Shown here piece by piece: positions 37,001 through 52,000 of a stretch of DNA of 64,000 nt. Under the pieces are notes generated by a model. That model was not told the DNA's origin. It saw nothing but the letters and a program-made list of their open reading frames with translations, and did no database searches. A program made the translations under genes and the position numbers. Within the stretch, counting starts at the first letter, position 1; every line of letters begins with the position of its first letter. The stretch is taken from NCBI GenBank assembly GCA_025024175.1, contig QCXZ01000064.1:26284286-26348285 (forward strand), written 5' to 3'. The stretch comes from Rhyzopertha dominica (Eukaryota > Arthropoda > Insecta > Coleoptera > Bostrichidae).

Positions 37001-40000
37001 TCAACATTTAACATTAACAGTCACAAACAACATTTTAATCTCATTAAAAAAGGAATCTGAAAAAGTTGATAACAAAGAAGGCCAGCTGTGTATAAAATGT
37101 CCAAAAATTATCTTTTAAATAAGCTGTGTATTTGAAGTTTAAAAAAAAAGTTTTTATGTCATAAAGCTACAATTTGTAATATTAAGAAATAAGTAATTTA
37201 TATACATAACTTCTATTTAAATAATGTCTTACGTCACAAGATTATGAGATTAGAAATCTTCTAACATGGCAAATTGAAAAGTTTTTTTAAGTTTACGCAA
37301 TTGATGAACAGAGTAAAAAATATCATGTTTAAAAACATCATTCCAATCGGTGTGAAATGGAATAAACAGAATAAATAAATTTATTTTGGAACCTGCATTG
37401 TATGAATTGAAACTTAAAACATGATATTTGTATATTTTTTAGTCTAAAATATGTAAAACAAGAAAGGAAATCTATTTCCAATGCTGCTGTGACAAGCTAT
37501 TGTCAATAAAATTAAGAAATTCTGTTCTAAAGTTTCGCAGAACTCTATTTATACAGTTTTCATGTATTGCTTCTTTCTAAGTATAGTTACAGTTTTTTTA
37601 CCTTTTTTAGTGAAAACCTCTGTTTTCGAACAACTTTTATTATGTGTCATAATTTCGTGACAAGAACACATTAGCATTATGTACATCGACCGAAGATAGC
37701 GTTATCATCTATCCAGATTTATCCGGACTAATCCGAATTTTCTATATTTCTTTCTTCAGCTGCATGTGGAATATTATTTAATTTTGTGACTAAAATGTGT
37801 AGGTTTGAAATATCAGGCTTTTTACTAAGACTTCACATTTTGAAATCGTTACATTGCCTCTATATTTTCAATAAATGTTATTTAAAAAATTTGATTTCAT
37901 TCAGTAGCAGATTTTTTGATAATGCACATTTCTACATATAACTGTTCTTAAGCTGTGGGTTGGAGTAATTATACTCTGAATTTGTAGAAACCATGACAAC
38001 CATGTCAATGAATAATTTTTCTGCAGCCTGCTACTCGTTTCGTTCAATCAGCTCGCTCAGTACTTCCAACAATCAAGGATCACTCAATCACTGAGCAACT
38101 CTCGACAACAACGCAGTCTTTCAGCACTGACATAAGTGAGCTCCAAAATGCCATTACTCGTGCAAAACCTGCTTGCCAAGGTCTCGGCCTAGAAGCTGCT
38201 TCCCAACTGATAAATGACCTTAAGGAAGAACTAGAAGAATTTGAACGTGCCGTGGATGCCAACAGATTAAGACCTATTCCTGGTGATTCTCTGGAATCTG
38301 GCACTCAACAATTGGGAAGCAGCAGCAAAGCGGTTAAACAAGGAGTCACTCAGTTGCTGAGTGCTGCTTCTCAAGGAAACGAAGTGTACACTGCTCAGGC
38401 TGCTAGAGACACTGCACATAGCCTGAGGAGTTTTACAGGTACGTAATTTTGTTTTTTTTTTTAGTATTAACTGTTATTGCTATTAACATATGGCTAGTAA
38501 TTCCTTATAAAATTAACGTCCATGTACAGTCTGTTGCAGAATTAATGGAACATCTGCATTGCAACACCGTATTGTATCATTATTGCAGACTGAGTAAATA
38601 TTGTTTAATTACTTCCACATCCAACGGATGGGAAGTATTGTATCGCGAAAAAAATTTTCAAAAATTTTTATTTGCTCATTCGCTTTAAAATGGTTGAAAA
38701 CGCAAAAAAACAAAATTTGAGCAAACACAAATTTCTTGTCTGTGTGTCTGTGGTATTGTTTGTGGACACGATAACTTTCGAAAGACTTAATATATGAATT
38801 TGAAATTTGGTAAACGTATAAATCTCAACTACCCAAAGCGACCTATTGTTTGTGGGGTAAGTAGGGTATCGGGAAGNGGGCGAAATTGNGGGGTAACTAC
38901 NCTTTTTGCAAATTTTTATTTTTTTATATTTTTTTCATTTTAGTATGTGATTAGTAGTATAACTGCGAGTATTATTAGCTCTTATAAATCTTCGGTACAG
39001 CAAACTGTTTAGAAGATAGCAAAAAAGCATCACTTAAAGAAAACGGTTTTTCTTAAATAGCTCTGATTATATTTAATATATTCAAAAAATGAAAATGCCA
39101 TCAGATAGGAATGAAAATTTCTCACAAAAAGTGTCTTAGAAAATTTATCCAAAATTTTGACATTTTCAAAAAAAAAACCTATTTTGGACCCTGCTCGTAC
39201 GATTGTTTTTAAATTTTGGTATTATATAGAAAATCAAATTTCTGATCAGAAAGCGATCTTGTAATTTTTTCGTTAAGTTAATAATTTTCGAGTTATTTGG
39301 AAAAAATCGATTTTAAAAATGTATATATTTTTGCTAATATCATGAGGACTGTTTGTCTTAGAAAAAATGTGTAAAGAGAAAAAATGCTCAAAACCTGATT
39401 ACTAATCGTATAGTATAAGAAATAAAAACGTAAATGTGATTTTGACAATTGGATGTGGAAGTATTGATTCAATTTGCAGTNGTTTTTTTCTATAGTATTT
39501 ATCTAAAAGATCATTCGTGTACACTTTTGTCATACATATATACATATAATGCTGCAATTATCTCACCTAGATAATTTAAAAGTACTGACTGTTTCACTAT
39601 TTTTGCAACTGACTCTACATAATGTCACATTTACAATCATTCTGTCTTGAATTAATCTTAAACAATTTACCAAATAAGGCTTTTTGGCAGTTTTGTGAGC
39701 CACCTTTTGTGCTATGTCCTTCTGAAAAGGTGATGACCACAGGCATTAACCATAGTCTAGAACCATTCACACATAGGTCTTGTAAATTTACATCATTAGT
39801 TCCAACAATGAGTTTCGGAAGATCAGTTTGGTTAAGTTATGAAGGAAATTATGCTTTTTGACATTTTTTTAATATGTGATTCTTATTTGAAGTCTTCTAT
39901 CTATATTACACCAAGATCCAGCTGCTCTTCAATCTTTCTGACTATGACATCTTTGAAATATACCTACTCTCTCCTAGGATTCTTGTTGCCATGGTTTTTT

Positions 40001-43000
40001 CTGATTATTTTTTGTCAATATCCAATTCTTTGAGTATTTCTCAAGTTGGCAAGATCTCATTGAATTTATTCTTATTTTATTATAGGTTTTTTTAAATAAT
40101 TGTATCGTTAGCACATAATATTTAAATTTATTAGTCGAAACATCACTGGTATATGCCAGGAAAATTGCCTTGAGATGCTTCACTTCTTACCTTGTAATAC
40201 TGTAACATGTGATTCTGAATTCTGACTCTAAAAGGTTAATCCACTAGAAAGTGCAATAAATTATTTCTTATACCAGACTTCCTTAACAGACATTGCAGTG
40301 ATACACAACAAGCATTTTGTCATAATCTACATAAGAACAATATTTTGAGATGCTCTTCTTCAGGTATTTAGGTTTTTAGCATTTTATTATGCAGTTACTG
40401 TCTTCAAAAATCCAAAGGTAACGGCAGTTTGTTCCATAATTTAATATAATATATATTACTAGTATTAACAAGCTTTTCAGGCCCATTGTTCATAAGGGGT
40501 CCCCATGTCTAAGGCCTTTGCTCACTGTGAAAGGTGTTNAAGTACAGTTATTAATTTTAATTCTACTGTTTTAATTATTCATCATCATATCATTCATATC
40601 AACTTGTTTGGTATGCCAATTTTTTTTCATGGTAGAAAAAATGTTCTTTCTTCTTACTGGAATCATAAACTTCTGCAGATCCAATACTTTTATATTTATT
40701 AATTTTAGATTAACTCCATTGCTATTTTTGCATTTTGTTTTCCTTGTAATTATCCCATCAAAGTATAGCTTTTTTTTCTTCCTTTTGTAACAGCGTGTTC
40801 ACGTAGACCAACACTTTTAGGGTATTCTGTATGTTGATTTTTTATGGGCTAAGATTTAAAATCAGGTTTCGTGCCTTCTTAGACCTTTTTATAGTATGGC
40901 CAATGATAAACCTTTGTTATTTTATGTTGTCAATTTGAAGTATAATATATTATTTTGATTGCTACTACAAGTAAATGTATATTATTATTCTTATTAAAAG
41001 TCAATAAAAGCAATGTGTAGTCCTATGTTACATTTATAACATGTTGTTTATATTTCCTTGATCACAAAAGTTTGGTTTATTACTGAGCGGTCTTTATGAA
41101 ATCTACAATGACACTCTCCTAATTTGCTTTCTGCATATATCTGTAGTTTATATCAAATATGTATTGTTAATATTTTGTACATTGTATCCAATAATGTGAT
41201 CATCTATAATAGCTGCAAAATGCTTCGTCTTACTTTTTGTGAAGTAGAAATGATCATACTTTCTTTCCATGTTTCTAGGACTTGTTGTTGCCATATTCTT
41301 AGGATGAATTTGTAGGAATCAGGTGCTAATTGTTCTTCCCCATTCTGTATTAATTCAGCTGCTATTCTATTTCCACCAGGACTTTTATTGTTCTTTAGCT
41401 GATTTATTATTTTCTCCACATTATTTTTTTGGGTTCAGGAATGTTTGTCTAGTCTTCTTTCTACTCTTCCTCATTTTTGTTTTTGGTCTGCTCAGTGTTA
41501 TCTCTATTTAAGATTTCATCAACATACTGCTTCCATCTTTATCTTTACAAAACAGAAATCCTTGTCGATATTCACAACCTAATAGATTGCATAAAGCTAC
41601 AACCTCGTAACAAGTTTGTACAAAAGATGTTGATACTTTGACCAGTGAATGTTTGATAAATGAAAAACCGTATCACTGTTGTGTATTTTGTCCACTGATT
41701 TCATTCTCATTTTGTCTAGCNTATCCATAAATGTTTTTGAATTATTTCAAGGGTGTTTTTTTTCTCTCAGGTGCTGTTCGTTCTGTGGCAGCAACATCCA
41801 ACAATAAGGACGTCCAAAAGAAAATTATACAAGCTGGACAAGATGTCATGATACATTCTGCACGCCTTGTAGAAGAAGCACAGGATTCCTTACAGTCACC
41901 AGTGGGTGGTGTTAGCCATGGACTAGCATCATCAGCCAAGGAAGTTTCCGCTGCCCTAAGTAGAACAATGAGCTGTTTGCCAGGACAACGAGATGTGGAC
42001 TCTGCAATCACGAGCATAAGAGAATGGACGACTACAATTGAAACTGGTCACTTCCCACACACATCTAAGAGCTATGGCGAACTGCAGCAAGAACTAAATC
42101 ATGCGGCTGCCAACTTAAATGAAGCGAGCAGTGACGTTGTGGTTTCCGTTCGCAGTCCTCAGGAATTGGCCTCTAGCTCCAAAGAATTTGCGTCTGCGTT
42201 CCATGAGCTCCTGAACGTATCCATGGAGATGGCTGGGCAAACGAAAGATACAGAAGTACGTGGACAGATGGTGCATTCGCTGAAGAATGTTTCCACGGTT
42301 TCTAGCACGCTTCTGACAACAGCAAAATCAGTTTCTGCTGATCCCAGCCTCCCCAACGGAAAGAATCAACTGGCCGCTGCCGCCAGGGCTGTAACGGAGA
42401 GTATTAATCATCTGTTGGATGTGTATACTTCAGCGACACCTGGACAGGTTGAGTGTGACAATGCAATTAGAAAGATTCAGGCTATGAGACCAATGTTGAA
42501 TAATCCAAATGAGCCTGTGAATGATGGTCGTTATCACGAAGCCTTGGAGTCTGTCATTGAAAGAAGTAAACTTTTGGGTAAGTGCTTTTGAAGACGTATT
42601 GGTGTAACATTTATACTAGTATATGTATAAGTAGGAGTGGTCAATATATTGCCTAAGAGTTGTATATAAAGAATATAACGACTAGCACTTATTAAGTATG
42701 TGGTCGTTGGTTAAACTTTTGCACTTGCAAATAATTTTTAGTACCTATATTTTTGTGACATTAAGTTTCCACAAGCAAAGTTGAACTGTTATTAATACTT
42801 ATGTAATGTTCTATGAACATGCATAAAACTATCACGAATTTGATTAACATAGCTACCATGACGTATAAATTCTAAAATTGTAAATAAATAACTTTTATAT
42901 AAAGCAAAAACCTTCGAACTAAAAAGTTTTAAAACTTGCTGTAAAGGTTTGACAGTATCTATTGTCTTTTTAAAACAAATAATGTTTACAATATTCGGAG

Positions 43001-46000
43001 TGTCCTCGAAATACACCAACAACGTTTGAAGGTGATAGAAAACACGATTTTAAAAACTTTTCAAATAGGTACAAAAATTTTCAAAAACGTAATGTTTTTG
43101 ATAGACAGGACTCCATTATTTCTTGANATCGTGTCATTGTCGCCAATGCTTGAAAAGTGATAAAAATGTGATTTCTAAAACTTTACTTTTCAAATTAAAA
43201 AAATTTTAAGAAACATTTGTTTTGTATATATGAGTGGGGTGTTCATAAATTACAATATCCTATTTTTTTAATGTAACTAAATTATTATTTATTAAATTCT
43301 TTTTAAAAAAAAATTTTTTTTAATCTATCACTTTTCAAGCATTGTCAGTGGCAATGACATTGGTTATGATTGCATAAAATAATATTGTCCTATGTTTTTC
43401 AATTAAAACATCATCAAACTAGGGAGTCGATTTGCGGCAAATATCAAAGATACATATTTTCTTTAGAATTGATTGGAGATTGTAAAATTGTTTTAGTTTT
43501 GTCTAAACATCCACATGCCTAAACATTCTATTAAATAAGTGGATGTCTACATTACCCCAGTGCACACTACTGGTGCTTTACAAAATCTCAGGTCACTTTT
43601 TTTGTTTTATTTTATGCCTTTATGATTCCCACCAGATTTGAAATTGATATATTTTATATTTCAGGAATAATTTTTAAATATTTTTTTAATTTAAATTCAA
43701 CCCCTGTATATCAAACAAAACATTTTTGCACATTTTTTATTTGAATATTTTTTCTACAATCGCACTTTTATCACCTATCGGTGAATCAACTGCTGTATAT
43801 GAAAAGTCTAAATATGAGGGCTTTTCTTTCTACTCAGCCTAGTAAAGTAAAACAGTTTATTTACAAAAATCATTAATTTATAATTTTTCTAAGTATTCTC
43901 CTGCACAGTCAGTTCTTTTTTGAATCCCAAAAACCATACTTGAAAATATGTTATCATTTTTCTGGTCATAGGCATCAACCATTTCTTCAGCCGATGTAAA
44001 AGGTAAATTCCGCAATTTGTCCTTTACACATTTAATTAAGAAGTTATTAAGTACTAGGTCTGGACTATCTATATGACAAATGACCCATTACCATTACTTC
44101 AATATTTGTGTCACACAAATACTTATTTATTCAAGTAGCAATGTGCAGTCTTGATGCAAGATAATCCTTTCTCTTGTACGTCTTTCGCGAACATTTGGGA
44201 GAACCTGTGGCAAATAATCTGTAGTGTACCATTCTGACATATGTCTGTCTTGCAGTGCTACAGTGGAAACATGCCCAGTAATTCCAAAACAAGTGGTCAC
44301 AGTTTTTTTATTTCGATTTCTTCCATGAACAACTTTTGTTGGAGCCAAATTATTCTCAAAGACCCAATCTGATAATTATTGCTTTTTTTTCGGATCATAG
44401 TATTATACCCGTGTTTCCTCACCTGTGATGTTGTACACCAAATTAGACGATCCAGGGCCAAAGCAATCTAGTGCAGATCTGCACCATCTTACACAATCTT
44501 TTTTTTTTTAATTTTATAATTAATCTTATCTACTGGATAGGTTCAACAGAGAGAGAACAGCCCTCATAATCAACTTTACTAAAGAAAAATACATGTGAAA
44601 TACTTGTTTTATTACAACCCTTGGTTACCTAACCACAATTTGGATGAAATAAAATACCGGTGGGTTGAATAATTGCTTTATTTAAATAACTAATTATGAT
44701 TAATAATAAATGTCTTTGAATGATGCACACACAGATGTTTACTCATCTAGATGCATATTATAAAATAACTTAGTGATAGTAATGCAATAGGAATGTAATG
44801 ACGTAATTATGATATGTATTATGAGCACATAAGTGCTTGTCAGCACAACAATTTTATAGAGCCGTTCCTTTTTCAGTTTTTTTTGCTCTCTATCAGTTTT
44901 CAAAAAAATAACATAAAAGATACCAACACAAGTTGTTTAGCACAAAATGACTAACTACAAACTAGGAATTGTATACGCACATTGCAAGCAACACAGATTG
45001 TTCAGATCGGCTTATATGTGTGTGCTTAGTACACTCTCATAAAAACGCTTAAATATGCTCTAATTTAATGATTAAATTTTAGGTGACAGTTTACAAGGTA
45101 TCACTGCTGCTGCAAGGGAATCTGATCATGAAAGATTCTTGCAAAGTTTGCAGACATTCACAGAAGGAATTTGCATTTTGGTAGAAGCTGCAGCCCAGAC
45201 AGCTTATTTGGTGAGTTATATATTCAATTTGATTAACATTAACATTTTCAAGACATTTGAAAGTCCGTCATGCCTAATCTGTATTTATATATTTTATCGT
45301 TTTTGTCTTGGTTAACTGATTCCTAAAAATCAGCATGCACTTACTATCCCAAATTAAAATAATAAGTATAGAAATACCTTATAAAGTTTTCCAAGAATGT
45401 CTTTTAATGAATCTCTANTATTTTTCAATAAAGTCTCATCATTAAAAACATATTTCAGGTAGGAGTATCTGATTCTTCTAGCACTGCTGGTCGACCAGGC
45501 CTCATTGATCAGGCGCAATTTGCTCGTGCTTCCCAAGCAATTCACGAGAGCTGTGCCTCTCTTGCCTCTCCGACTAGCGGCCAACAGCAAGTCCTTACAG
45601 CCGCTAGGGTGATTGCCAAGCACACCAGCGCTCTTTGCAATGCATGCCGAACCACTAGTAGTAAAACGGCAAATCCGGTGGCAAAGAGGCACTTTGTTCA
45701 AAGTGCAAAGGATGTGGCTAATTCAACTGCCAATCTCGTGAAAGAGATAAAGGCGCTGGATACAGATTACACAGATGCCAACAGAAAACGATGTGCAGAT
45801 GCGACTAAGCCATTGTTAGGTGTGTTTAAAAAAAAAAGTTACCTCAATAGCAAGCAACTGTGTTTTATAAACCAACAGTTTGAACTGCATTTATTTGTAT
45901 TCTATTTTTTATTAAATAACATCAAAACATAGTTTACAATAAAAATTTATGATCATCTTTTCAGTCAAAGTAAAGGATTGCAATTTGCTTACTCTATATT

Positions 46001-49000
46001 ATATTACTCTATATTACTCAATAATAATGAAAGGAAACCTTTTTGGTAAACTGACTGCAAAATTTGAAGGAATTTATTTATTTATTTATTTATTTAATTC
46101 CATTTTTAAAATGTATTTTAATTACAAACAGACGCTGTCGACAATCTTTGCATGTTTGCAAGCTCCAGTGAATTTGCCAGTATACCTGCCAAGATATCCC
46201 TTCAAGCGCACAAAGCCCAAGAACCTATTATAGATGCTGGTCGTAAAATAATTGATAGTTCGTGCAGTGTAATTCGCACAGCAAAAAGTCTCGTAGTGAT
46301 GCCAAAAGATCCTCCAACATGGCAACAATTTGCTGCGAATTCCAAGAATGTTTCTGATTCTATTAAACAGCTTGTTAGCAGTATTCGGTAAGTACACTTT
46401 AAACATTTATCTTGTTGATTTTTTTTAATGCTGTATATTGTTTTTTTGCCAAAACATCTTTAAATTTGTTATTCTTCAAGCTTCACTTTATTTCACCTGG
46501 CCTTAGATTTAGAATTCCCTAATTTAAAAAACATAAAGCAGTTGTGTCTGTNGAGCTGGGTGCCCACAATAACAGAATATTTAATTAATTAATTTAGCCC
46601 CAAATAGAGCCTTTAGGAACCTGCGATAAATTGTAGGTCCCATACGTCTATGGAAAATTCTGCTCTTACTTTATTGTGATAGTGTTCTTTCTTCTTGTTT
46701 TGTATTTCTGTCACTAATTGATTTCTACACCTTTTGTACCTTGTTTTACCAATCATCTCTGTCCTATTGCTGCGACATTTTAAAACTGCTGCCCTTTCAC
46801 TCGTCATATGTATAATTTCTAGATTGCACCAATTTTTGTTACTCCCTTTAGTGTTTATACTAACAAGCTCTTCTGGAATGAATTTATTTATTTAGTGACA
46901 TTAGAATTACGGCTATTAATTGATCTGCTGTTTCATCTCGTTTTCACCGTTACGATCAAACAGCTCACTCTGAAAGTCAAGTTCTCTGAGTTTTTATAGT
47001 CACATTTTCTTCTTAATTGTATGCTATGTTCTATTTTTTCTTCTAATTCTATCCCAATAAATGCCTTGATGTGTTTGTTATTCTGGGTGTTAATATTATA
47101 ATGTTTTGTAAGTATTTATCAGTTGTAATGACCATGTCAATAGTTGTGTTACTGTTTGGGGTTATATGAGTGAAACCTTTCACTTAAAAATCAAAAGTGT
47201 ATAGCAAGTTAGTTTGTAATTTTTGTTAATGTGCTAATATTGTATACTTATTTAGTAAAGTATTCACTATTATTCAGTAAAAACATATTCCAAGTTTTTT
47301 ACTAGTACTACTGCATTGTTCCTTAAGAACTATTTAAATTGATATGATCAATCATGATAAGTTACACATTGCCATTGTTATTTTTATATATTATATTTCA
47401 GTTCTGGAGCTCCTGGACAATTGGAATGCGATAATGCCACTTCAATCCTTAGTGAACACCTTCGAACTCTCGATGCAACATATATGGATGTTGTTTCTCA
47501 ATCTTTGAAGGTGCAAAGAGGCTCATCCTTGCATGTGTACAGTCAGCAGGTAGAAAGAGCAGCTGCTGGACTATTGGACACTATAGAACCTCTCCGACAG
47601 GCTGCTAAATATGAAGCCGAAAATATCGGTCACGCAGTTAACCAAGTCGTAAGTTTTTTTATTATTGTGGCAGCACTGCTGGCTTATGATATTTTTATTC
47701 GAACGGAAGATATCATTAGTGGCATTTGTTTCTTTGTTTTATGTCTTGTGTTATTATTTGAGTAATAATTTTTGTATTTTTTTGTGCAATTTCTATACTA
47801 GTCAAATAAAAATATGTAACAAAGCACTGAATAAATTTTTAAATACTACTCGTGTTTTGTTAAATGGAATGCTTTCTTCAAGTAACTTCTTCAATTAAAA
47901 AAAATCTTTTTAACATTTTAGGTACAATATTCGGATCCTCTTGTTCAAGGAGCTATTGGTGCTGTATCGAACATGACTAATTCTAAACAGCAAGAGCTTC
48001 TCTTAGACCAGGCCAAATCCGTAACTGAATCTGCCTTGCAGCTAATCTACTCCACAAAAGACTGCGGTGGAAATCCAAAAGTAAACTTCCATCTCGTGTT
48101 AATTCTTCATTAATAACAATATCTTTTTTTCTCAGGCTGTTAACCTCCACCCCGATGTCGATGAGTATGCTAACTCCACTCGTGACGNTTTGCAAGAGCT
48201 TATTAACAACTTAGAAGTGATCTCGACACAGAGTGGAATTGTGTCCGGTGTCGTTGATAATTTGACCAAAGCAATGACGAGAGTTTCTGACCATAGAGCG
48301 TCACTTATAATATCTGATGGAGATACCTATGTTGATTATCAGACGCGAATGGTGGAATGTGCTAAAGACATTGCTAAAATTGCAGGAGAGATGGTAAGTA
48401 CTTCCAAATATAATAAAAAATGACTTTCAAAAAATAACTGTAATGGTTCTTACTTAAATGAAGTTTTTGGCATCCGCAGTAGAAAGATTGATTTATGAAA
48501 TGTTAAGCTTGTTTTTTGATCTCTTTACTAGAAGACTACTACATGTGACACGTTTTAGTTTAAATGCCCAGCTTTTTGTCATGACTTTTCAGACTTTGAA
48601 AAGGTAACCATACCTGAAGGAGCCTTAAGAAAAAATTTTTCTGATATGAAATAGTGGTGTGTTAAGGGTGGGGTACACAGTCCACACCTATGTATATGTA
48701 TAAAGTTGAAAAATTCTAGGGATTTGATTTCTGGGAAAATGTTATATTCCCAGTCGAGAAACTTTTAAACTGAAAACTGTAGAGGAATATTTCCAGTAGC
48801 ATTCTCGGTGTTATAAAACATTTCTATAAAAATTTCCACTTATAATGCTATTTTGCGACCGAAAAATAACTTCCACAATGTAAATTATCACTTGTTTGGC
48901 AGTAACTGCTTTTACTTTATTTTGAACTTTGGAAGCACCCAATAAATACTTTCATGGTAGGTTTGCCCCATTTTGGAACGTATATGTTGATTTTGAAAAA

Positions 49001-52000
49001 CTGTAATTATAGTATTTTTGAGGACAGATGGAAATAATAATTGTAAACCTTGGTGCAAAAAAAGCCAATCAATATTTGTGAGAGAACAAGGAAAAACGTT
49101 CTGGAGTTTGCAATCAGTTTACTACACTTCAAATTTCTACATAAAATGGTCTGATATAGCTGAAAAGACAACCTGTATAAAAAGTCAATTTCAGCAAAGA
49201 GTGGACTTGGCTGATTTTTGCACCAAGATCTTCATTTCACTTGTGCAATTCATTTATGTGCTTATTTCACATATAAAAGTAATTTCTCTCGAATGCAGCT
49301 AGATTTTAGTCATATGAAAGCTTAAAACACCATATTAAGACTGCTAAGTATGCACTATACAGTGTGCAAGCATATTGAAAGCTGAAGCATTGCTACCAAC
49401 TACAAAAACTTGAAGGATAGCTAAATTTGCAGGTTATTTCTTTGAAATAATATAAAATTACCAAAAAAATATTGTAGGGTTCCTGGTAATCTTGGCAATA
49501 TTTCTTGCCAGGTGCATTTCTACAAAAAATTAATGAAGAAACAAATAGCATTAATTTGTGTATTGAAATTTATGGCAGTAATAATTTTTCATTACCTCAA
49601 ATTTATTTAATAATGTTAATAGGAGTGTGTGTAAATTATTTTAAATGTAAAATCAAATTAAATTGAAAATGGCACTTGGAATATCCAATACTATAAGTTA
49701 TTAGTAGTATATTTTAATTGCAAAACTTGATTTTCTAAAACTCTTGCTGGATTATCCAGAAATTGATTTGAACATTGGAAAGGCATTACCAGAAACATTA
49801 TAGATACTTGGTTCCTTTTGTTTTTGTGCAACTCCTGTGTTTTATTCTGTATGTTTTGTCTTTGCGTGGGTTGGTTCCATTAAAATTACTTACATATGTT
49901 GTGACAACATAAAGATAATGATGAACCCCATGGACACACACAAGCAGTAAAACACGCTAATATCAAGATAAAAAATAAAAATTGATTGCCTGAAGAAATC
50001 CTTTTAATGGAACCAACCCCCGCAAAAACAGAACTATAGAAGCCGTTTCACTTTTTTTTTTCTATAATATGGATACCAAGCACCAAATTAAATGCATCCA
50101 AAATAAAATCTGAATTAAAGTCAGGAAAAATTAAACAACACTTGTTTTTATGATCTCAAAAGAATTATTCACAAAGTATTTATCTTTTATTTGTCTAATA
50201 GTAGGCAGTTAGAAATTGTTTTATGGTAATGAAACATTGTTAACCATGGTTTGATTTGATTTATTCATCGGAAACACATTTTTCTCTTTTACATCTCTCA
50301 TAGTCCTGTGATCTGGCTGGTATAAGCCTTACTTGGTAATGAAAAGATAAGATGAAACTATATGGATTACGTCCAAATTGTCTTACATTATAATAATGAT
50401 CAAAGGACATATTGACTAATTTTAAGTGTTCAAGGATTTTTCATGAACCAGCAAGCTAATAGATGATGAAAATGATCTCATGTATACCATATATTCTTTG
50501 GCAATTAAAAATTAAAGAAAAGAAATTTTTTATTCATAAAATGTAAAAATCATTCAGGCATTATTGAATGAAAAGTTTGTTTTTACAAATAATTTTTTGT
50601 TTCATATTGGTGTAAACACACCATTTCTCACCTCCAGTGACAATCTTACAAAAATCATTGCTTGTAACCACATCTTCCAAGATATTGGTTGAGATTTTGA
50701 ACTGCTTTTTCACAGCAATTTTCTTTACTTTTGTTACTCAATTTGCAATTAGCATCCACGCTCCGAGCTTTTGAGTAAAGCTCTTTAAGAGGGGCGTTTA
50801 CCTAGAGCGAAACTGGTCATTTTAAGCACCTGCCGTTTTACATTTTACCGAGTTATTCGAAACTTTTTCGAAGTGAAATTTCGACATGGCAATGACAAAA
50901 GATGTAGCTACAACGTGGAGATCGAGTTTTTTCTGAATTTGGTAGGGTAATGTAAATATTTGTTGTTATATTTTGCTTAAAAATGCATATTTTTGGCGAG
51001 CTATTGCTCGAAAACTAAGGCACATAAACGAAAAATTCGAACTCCACGTTGTAGCTACATATTTCTTTGTACACTACCAAAAACATGAGCACGATAAATG
51101 AGTAAAAACATTCAAAAAATCTAAAACCGCAAACCCTTTCGCACAAGTCCGTTACAAGAGCGAAATGCGAATCCCATCCCCACAAGGTCCGTCGCGTGGT
51201 ATCCAGTGAACAGTGAGGCTAAGATACTAACCTGTCGAAAATGATCGAGCGGTATATGATCTATTCCGATATGACTGAATTTCTAAGATTGTATGTCTAA
51301 ATGCACGTGACATACTGTTAAAAGCTCTTTCACATTAATTTACTGTCTGCCGAAGCAATGGGGAGGCGGAAGGAAAATTATTATAAAAGTTCCTCCAGAA
51401 ATCATAGTCGACATGCAGTTAGAATGAAATGTTCATATTTACAGAAATAAATGGGTTATTTCATATTTTGAATAACCTGGTATAATATCATAGTAAGTTA
51501 CTAATATCATGCTTACTTTTTTATGCACTTATTACAGTCAGCAATTTTCCGAATATTAGTTTAGCCCGTCTGTTGCTCGTACATATGATCTTTGCGTGAT
51601 TTCAACCTATCGGCTACCCTCTTATGTCCCATGTCCCGCTGGTAATATGGGTTGCATAGTTTACATTTCTGCCCGATCGCTCCAAGTAAATGCCCCTCTT
51701 AAGTGAATGGTATTGGTCTGGTCATAATCTATATTTCTACCAATTTCCATGTAGTTTGATGATGATTTTCCTTCAGAAATGCCTAAAGACCATTCTCGTA
51801 GAAGTTGGAAACTCAGCTAGAGTAAGGTATATTATCAGGTTGAAACTGCTATTTTTAAACTTCCTTGTATCAATCTTGAGAGGCCTTTGCAGCTATAGGT
51901 TTTCCTCCATACACATCTCAAATATATTTTGCTGCTTTTGTTGCCTTTTGACGATGATGAAAGATAATATATAGCAGGTGTGAAAAATGGGTTTTCTTGT

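Noticed and set aside
38449..38688. 79-codon plus-strand frame after exon 14
   Set aside because: Starts within the intron donor region and runs into the 880-bp repeat; accidental.
41742..42017. 91-codon open frame on the minus strand
   Set aside because: Antisense shadow of talin exon 15.
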